A stretch of DNA of 64,000 nucleotides from Trichuris trichiura. Its lineage: Eukaryota; Nematoda; Enoplea; Trichinellida; Trichuridae. How positions within the stretch are numbered: the stretch's first letter is position 1; each line of letters starts with the position of its first letter. The notes under the pieces are model-generated. The model saw only the letters and a list, made by a program, of their open reading frames with translations, was not told the origin of the DNA and did no database searches. Below are positions 24,071 to 34,354 of the stretch, one piece after another. A program made the translations under genes and the position numbers. The stretch spans positions 186,001-250,000 of the forward strand of contig JBAJFE010000034.1 in the NCBI GenBank assembly GCA_037903355.1. Reading direction: 5' to 3'.

Positions 24071-25318
24071 CTGTAATAAATAAACAGATGAAATTCAAAA
24101 AGCCGTTAAAAAGTCTTTCATGTTCAATCAGTTACTTTACTGTTTAAACTTTTCAGCTTGCGGAGCCAACACTAAGTCACAGTGCGCACTGCATTGCTGA
24201 GACAGCCGGCGGCACCTAATAGGGTTAATGCGTTTATCGAAAGAATGGTATCCATGGTGGTCCTCACATTTATTCTAGATGTGTGAACCCTTTAGGGAAT
24301 ACCATATTTAAGGTCAGTTAAAGAACTTGTTATTTTGTTTTTTACGACACTCTTCTGCTCTCTATGTTGAGAGAAAAACACAAAAGCTGAATTTGTTTAC
24401 TTCATTCACCTTCTGCGTTATTAAGGATTTCTTCTCATCGACTGATTTATCTGAACGTGGCTACGGCATAAAATGATCGATTCATAATGAGGTCAGTTCT
24501 TGCCAACAAAAAGCTCAGTCTTGAAAGACGAGAAATAATTTCTGAACTGCTTAATCTTTAGAGCTAGTATTTGAACACAATGTTTTCATGCGCGTTTTTG
24601 ACAGTGTGTTAATAGCGGTTAAGGTGAATTATCCGTGACAGCGTCAAGCGAAAGCAAAACGGCAACGCGCCTTTGGTTGGAAACCGCAGATTAGTATTGA
24701 ATACAATATATTGGGGTGATGCATAAATTCTAGTCAAGTATGCTCTTCTAAAATCTAGAATATTGCGCGAACACTTCTCTTTCCCAGCGTGAGCATGATC
24801 CAAACGAACATCTGTTTCAGGTCTATGAAAAAAAAGATTTAGTCGGTTTCGTTTACTCGGTAATTTTTCTTTGTCATTTTAGCATTTACCCTGAAAAAAC
24901 TTTTTTTCGTTGCGCTATCTTTTCTGTTCTAAATAAAAAAGGCTATAGGAAAAAATGAAGGATTGTTTACGACGCAAGTTGTAAGGCGGTCAGGCAGTAG
25001 TGTACGCGCCAAAAGTGAGATGGACGCTTCAGGAATAGAGATTTAAAAATCAACAGTGCTTTACCGAAATATGGATAAACCTAGAAACCTGGAGAATGTA
25101 GAAGTTTGAAGGATTTGCCGGATGAAAGGTGGGGCAATGGGGAAATTTGCAAGAAACCGTGGCGTTCATTAACCGAGCTTAAAACCTGACAGAAAAAGCT
25201 TTAAGTCTTTGTTGGTTTGGTCTCTTTCAAAGTGTAATCATGTGAGATAAAGCAAACAGACGGCCTATCGACGAATGGGAGGACAGTTATCAGGAAAAAT
25301 ACAGCATGGAATAACTGC

Positions 25319-25600
25319 ATGTCATTCCGTTCTGTGCACTGCCTAACAATTTCCCACCTATTCGCACTTGTTTGTTTACTTTATTACGAATATTCATATT
25401 TCGAACAGGCTAGACCCGAAAAAGCTTTAAACAAAGCTGAAGTTCATTTCACTGCACCCAGAATCCAACGACGACCTAATGTGGCGGCTCAAGAAAGCAT
25501 GATATACCACGAGCTGATGAAAGCATGTCAGGCAGTCACTGGAAACTTCCCCTGTGCTCTGCTGTTAAAATTAGCGCAAACCTTGAGAGGGAAACGGTAA
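25319..25600 (+). CDS. Candidate secreted, amidated peptide precursor (93 aa, single exon)
   Basis: Not recognised. The ATG at 25319 opens a 93-residue frame. Residues 9-22 are hydrophobic (LTISHLFALVCLLY) and look like a signal sequence. A dibasic site (IQRR, ending at residue 54) precedes a 36-residue peptide with two cysteines eight residues apart and the leucine-rich helix ALLLKLAQTL. The frame ends in LRGKR-stop: glycine plus a dibasic pair is the standard signal for cleavage and C-terminal amidation. The layout is that of a neuropeptide or hormone precursor. Alternatively, CAG|GCTAGA inside the frame is a splice acceptor and the GAAACG|GTAAAA end a donor, which would make this an internal exon. 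No homologous family is known to me. Confidence 0.4.
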   Translation: MSFRSVHCLTISHLFALVCLLYYEYSYFEQARPEKALNKAEVHFTAPRIQRRPNVAAQESMIYHELMKACQAVTGNFPCALLLKLAQTLRGKR

Positions 25601-28600
25601 AAAGATTGGTCAAACCTGTGGTAGGTCCTACTGCAACTCAGTCACATGTCAGGACCACGAAAAAAGTCAATTTCATTGAGGTTCTGTTTTCTCAAGGAAC
25701 TTATTTTCCAAAACTTTATTTCTAATGCAGTTCGCCATTCACTTTATCGAAAACTTCTAACATAGTACTGCTAACCGTGTCTGAAGATGGAAAACGGTGA
25801 TGACGCATTTAGATAGACGTAGTAAATATTAACAAATGCCATTAGTTACTGGGAGGCAGAGACATACTATACTATTCTCTATTCACACTGCCATGTAATA
25901 AGCGAGCGTTGATCATGAAACTCATTAACATTAGTAGTAAATGAGCTAACATGTATTATTTCGCCTTATCACGTCGAAGACTGGGCTTCACGAGAGCTGT
26001 GATTTTCAGCATATGCACTCGTGTCACCCTCCTCAAAGTTTTCGGCACCACCGTGTCCCGTCTTCGGCGATATTGGTTGCCTGTGTCAGCGAAAGCTTTG
26101 AAAGTGGCATAATAGTGTTCTGATTTTTCCCTTATAACTACTCATCCATTCGTAGGGGGTTTGTTTGGTTAACTTCAGAAACAAAAACGGGCAAGAAACG
26201 ACCGTACAAATGCTCAAATATGAACACCTTTGTGCCCGTTAAGAACCAACTAGTTTTTACGATTTAACTCTTTGTTACTTTGGGCGATCTTTGCTTGGCT
26301 AACAGCTGAACTTCTGGAAGCCATACGTTGAAAAAACAATTCCGACAGTTCGTCCTATGTATGATTCACACTTAAAGTGCCAGAAGGCTCTTCTCACTCG
26401 GAGCTCATTTTTGACTGTTGACAGCCACTTTTGCTCAGTAAGAGTCGTAGGCAAACTGAAGAGTGCTGAAACAGAAATTACTTACGAAAATTTTTCGACT
26501 TGGAAATATTTGAACGCGTTGCTTCGACTTGATTATCGTTAACATCGAAGCAGTATGATTTCCTGTGTTGCTTACAAGTACTGCAATTCAAGTGCCTAAT
26601 TTCTCTTTTTATACTTGCTGATTCCCACGGATGTGCACTTTGTCTAACAGCAATGCAATTATCGTCTTCGTAATTTATCAAATTTTAAACTATGAAAGTG
26701 ACACCAGAATTGTTGCGCTGAAACGAAAGGCAGTTTATCTTTTTAATTAAGCATGACAAAAAGAAAAAAAAACTTCCTGTGGGCACACCAATGTATATCT
26801 TAAGACTTCCGCTCAGAATGCATTGACAAAAAATCGTCAAACAGGCGTGAAGACATCCTGCAGAGTAGGAATGAATAGGACAACTATGAATATTACTTAC
26901 TAATGAATGCTATTATATAATAGACAGTAAAGATCAAAACAGACGTCATCAGTCAATGCTGCTTCTCATCACATTCATGATTTTAATAATGTCGTTATCA
27001 TAACCTACTGCAAAGCAGGTGCGTCCTAGTATTCCCCCTCCAGACTGCCACGTATTAAGCGACCTTTTGTTATAAAAACTGTTGATAAATTACGATTACT
27101 TTAATAATTAATAATGTTAGTAAATGCATACGTTTCCCTTCCCGCTTTACATTTCAGCCAAAGAATCATTCAGGGTCTTGCAGCATTTTATATAACTTCA
27201 ACAGATGCTAAAAACGCCCATGATAGCCTCTGTTGGCCCTAATGAAGGTTATTATGACTTAGCAAATAACGGAAAGGACTCGTATTCCAACTTTATTGGA
27301 TTTTTCTTTTTTTGGAAGTCAAACTGCACACTTGAAAACTACTTATCCTGCTAGATGATGCGAATATGCTTGGCCACGTAAACACGGGGATGAAGTAAAC
27401 ATTTTATTTTCATTGAGATCCTCAGCATATATCCTAATTTTTCTACTATTTAAAACCTATTCAGCTTGCGCGACTCTTCAGTGCTATTCATCCAAAGCGT
27501 CGAATTTCGAGATCTGCTCTGGACGTAAAAATTTAAAAATTAAGTCCTCTGTGATGCCAAGTTGCACTGTTCGGAAACTAACAGAGTAGGTATTGATACA
27601 CTATGCTATATGCTCGACTTCGTAAAATCCCCAAGATCTGATTTGAGTTATTTTTTCATTGTAAGAAATTTTAGGACCGGCTTTGTCTTCTGTTGCTAGA
27701 AAAATTTCTAATTTTCTAGTCTTTTATTATGTAATTATGTTATTCATGAATTCTACTTTAACAACGTACGGCGTAATAATGCTCATAAACATGGTTTGGG
27801 TATTACCAGCACTGTAACGTAAGACGAGGGGTACAACTCTTTTGGTTTTCTTCAATGATCCCATGCAATAATTATATTCATTCCTTTTAGGAAAACTTTG
27901 AGACCTTTGTTTTCTCCTTAACGCAGTCTCCCTGTAAGTAGACTGAGAAAGGATGGCAGTCACTTTTTCGGAACGGGTTTGCATCCTACGAAGATCTCTT
28001 CAGTAGTGAAAAGAAATGTTAGTCTATCCAGTAAGCTTTGAACTCAGTTCCGTTGGGTCTCACTCTTTTCCGGTAATACAAACCGACCTTTGCTGCTTTT
28101 CAAGTATTTCGTCTCAAGCTCTATCGCCGTCTTTTGGCGTTCAAACGTTACGAGAACTAAACTGAAGGAAGAAGTTTTAACCCCCCTACTAAGATTTAGA
28201 AGATTCTGCAGCCGCGAAAATTCCTTTCGGAATTATTTAAATTTTAGGAAACCGTCAACGATTTATCTCGATCCCAATCTAGTAACCATTCTTCATGTTC
28301 CTTTCCTAATGCTCAAGTCCTCTGCCTAATACTGTTGCTACTTCGTAATATCTGTTGAGCTGTAGCTGATTAATATTCATACGCCACTTCATAATCCAAT
28401 TAAAGGCCAAACAAACTAACTGGTTAGGAATCGCAACCAGCATTCAGCAATGCGTATTTTGCGCACAAGTTCACCAAAATATAGAAAGATGCAGAGTGCA
28501 TCTAGAGTCTACATATTAGTAAAGCTTGTTTGATCATGAGTACGCGGTCAGGATTATCAACAGCCTCACTTGTACCATTGAACTAAATATCTTTACGTCA

Positions 28601-29478
28601 ACTTGAAAATAGGTAGTCCATAGTCGTTTTTTACCCCTCATAATACGTTTTTCTTAAAAAGCTGTATTGATTGTTTACAAGCTCGAAAGTACTTCCAAAG
28701 TGCATGATATCTTCTGTGGCTACTCTTTTAATTTCAGTAAGCGTTAATACCGGATGAACTTCTGAAAACTCAGTTACAAACATTACTTATTTAAGTGTCG
28801 CTTATTAGGTGCATGCCGTGTTTTCCAGTTGTTTATTTTCATTTTGCCTCTTTATTTAAAGCCTTAGGTTTAACAGTTAGGTTCAGCAGTGAGTGCCTTC
28901 GCATGCACCAATAGCGAGCAGATATGATGTATCCCTGCAAGCACAAGTCGTGATATAATAATATTACTTAACCAGTCACCTCCCTTAATTAAGCATTGCC
29001 TTCCATTCATTTTCGCGATCTTACGGCTGCATTTCTTTAAAACCGAAACTCAGATGGACAACAAATCTCATCTTTATTGTTGCGCTTTTATTTTTATCCT
29101 GTAGGAAATACAGCATTCACTTCTTGGACAAAGAAGGAAGATGTAAGAACATTTAAATCATTAAAGTGAGTCATAACATTGATCATCGCATTTCAGCTAA
29201 AAAGAAACGATTTAAGGTTTTCGTAGTTGGCGGTGAAGCACCCAAATAACGATTACACTGAAAGGCTACATTTGTTGCAGTAATTAATCGATTTTGCAAC
29301 TGCCTGTCGCCCGTCTCTGATACGTTCTGTTGGTTTTACAAAGCAGATAGCGCGCTTTAGTGGCAGTCACAGTTTAAGAAATGAGATTTTCTGCCGACTT
29401 TTTTATTGGAAATTTGCACGAAGCCTTGGGACGAAGTGCCTTTTGCGGAAACAACTTTCTATTTTATTATAATTATGA
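25601..29478. other. Gene-free AT-rich region
   Basis: No supported gene. Apart from a relic hammerhead-like arm at 26035-26069, the sequence is low-GC with scattered short open frames (26357-26542, 27727-27984, 28090-28329) that lack domains, codon bias or consistent splice sites. Confidence 0.5.
26035..26069 (-). repeat. Single-arm relic of the hammerhead-like family
   Basis: On the minus strand it reads CCGAAGA, CGGGAC...GCC, GAAAAC. It is collinear with the FB6 arm core (CTGAAGA, CGGGTC...GACCC, GAAAAC). No second arm is nearby, so it is a decayed or monomeric copy. Confidence 0.5.
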
Positions 29479-29901
29479 TTATTCTTGGCTGACACAGTTC
29501 CGTATGGTCAACTCGGTGACTGCTGATTTCAAGTTGTTCCCAAATTGGCACAACTGACCATTATAGCGTTCGCTGAACGTCAACTCTTCTCGTCCGTCAA
29601 TCTGGAAAGACGTTAAAAAACAACATTAATATAATTGAATGCATTTTCAATTATTCAATCCACCATTTTACTCGCTTCTCCGTATAACTTATTTAGCGTA
29701 TCGATATTTTTCTAACAGAAGTCCAAACGGAGCAGCCTGCTTGGACTTCGTCGTAATTCATTCATGACTTTCGTATCCGCATAGAGGAAGCGTGGAACGT
29801 CGCGTGCACGTCGTTTCAATAGGAGCTGCTTTTGCGTCTGCAACTCTGCGGTTGTCCTTAGCTCCTCCAAGCCTTTAGCTGAAGGTGGGTAGCCAGCTTG
29901 C
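29479..29901 (-). CDS. Tentative small two-exon gene, product unrecognised
   Basis: The first segment starts at ATG 29901 (MQAGYPPSAKGLEELRTTAE...), is rich in Arg/Lys/Gln/Leu and predicted helical, and reaches a stop at 29712-29714. The second segment is 29601-29479. It follows a strong TTTCCAG acceptor, reads IDGREELTFSERYNG... for 40 residues and ends at TAA. A phase-0 join is possible from AAA|GTCATG in the first segment, but that donor is weak. Both segments have coding-like composition. The function is unknown. They could instead be one small ORF and an unrelated exon. Confidence 0.35.
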
Positions 29902-32339
29902 ATGATTAATTAGCATAAAATTGCACATTACTCCCTATGAGACAGCGGAAATTATAGCTGCTGCTATGCAACAAGTTACAAACAAGTTGTTGAAGCGTTC
30001 TACAGAGGCAAGTTGCATTAACTACAGTAACTATGCGCAAGAAGAAAGCTTCGGTATAAGGGGTTTTGCATTCTCCCTATATGCAAAATAAATTCGCATG
30101 ATGTCAAAGGAGAGTTCAATTTTAATAAAAGGAGCTGAAATGCGATAACTTAGCATTAAATTTGTATAAATGAAAATTCAGTCGCTTTCTGGATGTTAAA
30201 GATTGCGCAAAATTTTCGTCGCTGTCATAGTTCCCAGTACATTCGATCATGACTGAATCGCCGTTTAGGTACAAAAATCGACAAGTGACTTCCATTTACC
30301 AACGTCTGTTGCAATTTTAAAGTTACTCAGTTGCGCACCTCAGCAGGGACGTTGACATACGACAACACAGGCAAGGTTGCTTCAACTGAACTGGTTCCCT
30401 TGTGGTAATCGTTCCGTAGCAGTTGCAATGATCTCTTCCCTACGGCCAAGGAGAAAGGGTATTGGTGGGAGTAGTGAAAGCAAAGAAGTTGTTGAAGTTT
30501 TAGCGGTTGTTAACTTAAGTAATATCACCTTACGCTCGTTATGGGCATGACGAATAACTTATCTACCGTTATGCTGGAAATTAAAAGTGGATAATTATAA
30601 ATCGCATGAAGAGTAAAATTTTATCGCTCAGTAATCGATGCCTTATTGGCGACACGGTCTTTCAGAAAGATAAGACACGGCTGGTGTGCGCAGGTTGGCT
30701 GACAAGTGTCTATTGACCACTGATGCTCAGCGTGGTGCGTCAAGCCGAGATACACTGCCATATTTGTCGCTTTGCAAATGGACCCACGCTGTGCATAATG
30801 GTGTGCTAGTTTCTCAAGACTAATTTATCTTCAACGATAATTGACTTCCTACTGGCAGCAATGTCAGAAGGATGTGGGTAGTGCTTTCTCGGTCCCTCGG
30901 CCACTCCTGAGCCGTGTGGTTGTCGTTGTGATAGTAAAGTCATCTAGTAAAGCCTACGTTTTATAGGCAAATCAATTCAAAAGCAAACACATCTGAAGTT
31001 CGTTTACTTCAGTTTGCTCACCGCTTGCGCCTTACTACCAGTAGCCATTATGACACATTTCGCCAGGAGAATAAAGTGAGCTTTCTGGCGTGCTTTCGAC
31101 GCTTATGACTATTTGAAGATGCATTGCCGCCGGGAGTTAGGTGATACTGTGAACTGCTCATGTCCGGCGAGACCAAAGGAACGACACAGCACATTTGTTC
31201 AAATGCTCAAAATATGCTTATGCATTTTAGTTATGCAGAGCATCGCCTTGAAAACAGGTAATCGCATCAGAAATTTGGCCTTATTTTCTAGCAGACATCA
31301 GTACCGACCTGACATAAGCATCGCAAATACTGCCGTATTTAATCAAAATTGTTTCCGAAGTTCAAATATATCGCTTATTGCTAAAGTATAGCCATAGGGT
31401 AGACGTGTCACTATGAAATGTTGCGTGATCCAGCAGTGCAAACCACAATTTAGGCGCTGTTGGCTATGCAACTTGTAACTTTAATTGTTTATTCATCTTC
31501 CCATGCTAAAGTATTACGAGGCAAGCGAAAGAAGCTCTTACGTAGCTGAAAGAAGGATTACACCGCTTTATTCGTAGAAAATACCACAGGCACTACATTT
31601 TTCTAGTACATACTTTCTGCACGCCGCCAACCTGCTTGTTTTGTTAAAATAATTTATTAACGCTATACCGTGGTTAGCGTTTAAAAAGGGGCAGGAAAAT
31701 GATGATTTTGGGCGGATTCTCAGAAAAAATAAATTGATTAACAATAAATAAATGGATTTTCCTGACGAAGGATAAAGCATGGAAGTTCGTCGAGCAGGAG
31801 GCAGCATCCGATTAAAAAGCTCAAATAAAAGTTCTTTTCAGAGACCGCCGCTAATGCGTGCAATGGCGTTTTAAGGGGAATACAGATAGTTTGCTCATTT
31901 ATGATCAACATTAAAAACAGCAGCTACAAAGTCTCTGCGATTGCGAAGAGACGCAGCGGGCTAAGATGCCAAAGCTCGTGAAGATCAATTGGAGTGAAGA
32001 GGTTTCAAATGTAGAGTGTTCCCATTAACTTGTTCCGCTTGAGAAGCCGTTCAATACTCATTACAAACCGTCCGCTGAAATCATAGGAACAGTAAATAAA
32101 GGATTCGCCGATTGACGAGCCTAATTGCACTGATTTTCAATTGCGCGGTCAAGTTCAGCTGCGGCGAGAAACATGTAACTTCACCGCAATAGTTGTAATA
32201 GGATATCCTGCCAAATATAGTATGCTATAAAACGATCGGTGTTAAACATAGTCACTTAATGCGGATAATGAATTCGGATTTCTTGACATGAAATAGTTTG
32301 TAACGACACTGTATGGCTCCTTACCATACGTTTTCTTAT

Positions 32340-32800
32340 TCCATCAGAAACATCCTTGAAAACTGGGTGTTTTGTAACGGGCTGTATTTTCATGGTTGTA
32401 AGGTCTTCTATGGTTTTTCCCGTTTTTTCGTTGTGCCGTTATTTGTAATTAAACTAAAACAACTGCTCTACCAACGGATGGATGAGCCGTTATTAAGAAA
32501 ATGTACAGATATCAACGCACTCAACTTTTTAATGTTCAAAGCTTTCGGAACGCTCTAGTTCCGTCCTCAGTGCGGTGGTGGAACCACCACCTCACCACCA
32601 CGTCCACCACCTCACTGACGACGGAACTAGAGCGTTCCAAAAGCTTTGAACATTAAAAAGTTGAGTGCGTTGATATCTGTACTTTTCTTAATAACGGCTC
32701 ATCCATCCGTTGGTAGAGCAGTTGTTTTAGTTTAATTACAGATAACAGCACAACGAAAAAACGGGAAAAGCCGTAGAAGACCTTACATCCATCAGAAACA
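32340..32800. repeat. Fold-back element FB8 (divergent subfamily) with 13-bp TSD
   Basis: The element is 32353-32787 (435 bp), flanked by TCCATCAGAAACA (32340-32352 and 32788-32800). The arms are about 200 bp. The left arm on the minus strand has CTGAGGA (32570-32564), stem II GGAAC/GTTCC and GAAA (32546-32543). The right arm has CTGACGA with AAAAGC in place of GAAAGC. The outer hairpin ACGGGAAAAGCCGT is kept. The loop holds CCACCACCTCA-type repeats. Stem II differs from the other copies at both strands, so pairing is kept. Confidence 0.85.
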
Positions 32801-33303
32801 GTTAATTCCTTAGCTTTTACTAGTTCCTGCGTCTAGAGGTTCAAGGAACTGCTAATAACATTTTTGAAATAAAAATGCTGGTCGAAACAATGTACTCAAA
32901 TTCACTGCGCTTTCATACCAATTTTAGGTTAGGAAAACTGGTAACCTTAAATCTGGAAAGCTCAGAGGACCGTTTGTTGGCTCAACAGGTGAGCCAGTGA
33001 AATCCAGTACGTTTTGTCATTTGCAGCACTCTGTTTTAAGACTGTTGAATAGCCGTTTGCGATTTCGAGTTGGTAAACGTAGAACTGCTTTGTCATGCAT
33101 AAAATACAGAGTGGATAGACATAAACTTCTATCAAGATGATGTGCCGGTTTTTATGAAAATCAGAGTTTTAGCCTACCGCTTTGATGGGCAGCAGCTTAT
33201 CTACAGCATTTTCCCTTAACTATGATAACTGCAAGCTGGTTTAAGATATGTTAGTTACGATAATGAATAGTACGGACAAACTACCCATTCAACTTCTATT
33301 TCG

Positions 33304-33340
33304 CGAAGCTTTCAGGAAACTCCAGTTCCCGTCTTTGGCG
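33304..33340 (-). repeat. Single-arm relic of the FB8 subfamily
   Basis: The minus-strand reading has AAAGACGGGAACTGG...TTTCCTGAAAGC, collinear with the FB8 core. The flank CATTCAACTTCTATTTCGCG parallels the FB8 arm upstream of GCTTTC. There is no second arm. Confidence 0.5.
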
Positions 33341-33950
33341 CATGAAAACCATGTTGGTTACGGCCTACTTGTTTATTCTATGGTGTATTCAGAAAACTTC
33401 AGGCTACGTACTGTCGCATCTTCAGTGTCTTGCAGATTACGCTGAACGCAGGACAAGACGTGTCCCAGTAGATCAGGAGCACTTTGCAAAACAAATGAAT
33501 GCATTATAGCTAGCATATCTCAAACATAAAGACTTACTTGCTGGAAAACATCCTTTATTTCATCAAACGTATTAGTTTATAGAGTATCTGCTTAGTCGTG
33601 TACAAATCGCGCTACTGTGAAAGCTGAGCGGTTAAGTAAAGGAATAGCTCGCTGCTTACGTTTATTAATATTAATAATGGGTTTTTCAGTGCGCCATAAT
33701 TATTTTTTCTACAGTTGTTGATACCAAAGTAACGAAATGAACTCATGAGTATGACAGACGTTTGCAACAGGGCAAAGTTAGCTAACGTCATGATGCTCTA
33801 GTAAGCGCCTTGCGCAGCCTAGTTTTATAATCTAAGCTCGGATAGGTGGTTCAACATAGACTACCTATTCTCACGGCTTACTAAATACAGGAACTACTAT
33901 AAAATCTTTTGTTCTAACATGTTGGCCTCGTTTCAACCATTATTATTCTT

Positions 33951-34044
33951 GTGAAAATGTTCGAAGACTTCAGGATGCATCTGATCTCGTCTTCGTTGTC
34001 TTTGCGACGGAATCAGGCGCATCCTGAAACCTTCGAACATTTTC
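33951..34044. repeat. Hairpin with about 40-bp imperfect arms
   Basis: TGAAAATGTTCGAAG and TTCAGGATGC on the left are repeated inverted on the right (GCATCCTGAAACCTTCGAACATTTTCA), with a tip of about 17 nt. It has no hammerhead-like core. It could be a small fold-back element or a structured RNA. Confidence 0.7.
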
Positions 34045-34354
34045 AAAACGTCAAAAGCTGGCCAAATGCAACTAACGCGTTTGAATAGAAAAACGTATGT
34101 ACCGGTCAGGAAAAAATCATTAATTTCAAACACTTCTTCTGACCCATGCTTTCATCGTTTGAGCTACCAAAACGCAGCATCCATTATTAATAATAAATGC
34201 CTGACCAACGGATTCCGAGCATACTGCTCATAATAAGTTTGATTGGAATAGCGCGTTAAAGTCGAAAGAAAACATCACAGAATATTCTTCTAAATTGCTG
34301 CTTATTTCTATTGGATATTTTGGTCCCTTCATATTCTGATACCGGTTAAAGTAG

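Larger units (their letters stand above)
20352..25318. other. Gene-poor region upstream of ARFGAP1
   Basis: No recognised gene. One possible exon (+ strand, about 21359-21452, reading LDLHDNLRWTKQQLTFSE and ending at TAA) follows a GGGACAG acceptor but could not be linked to other exons. The rest is AT-rich, apart from the purine/pyrimidine block and hairpin listed separately. Confidence 0.4.
29902..34354. other. Gene-free region with fold-back elements
   Basis: No supported gene. It contains FB8, a single-arm relic and a short hairpin, listed separately. The open frame 31113-31391 has no recognisable domain. The remainder is AT-rich. Confidence 0.5.

Noticed and set aside
33951..34044. Hairpin at first taken for another hammerhead-like fold-back copy
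   Set aside because: It has neither CTGANGA nor GAAA in the right places, and no target duplication was found.
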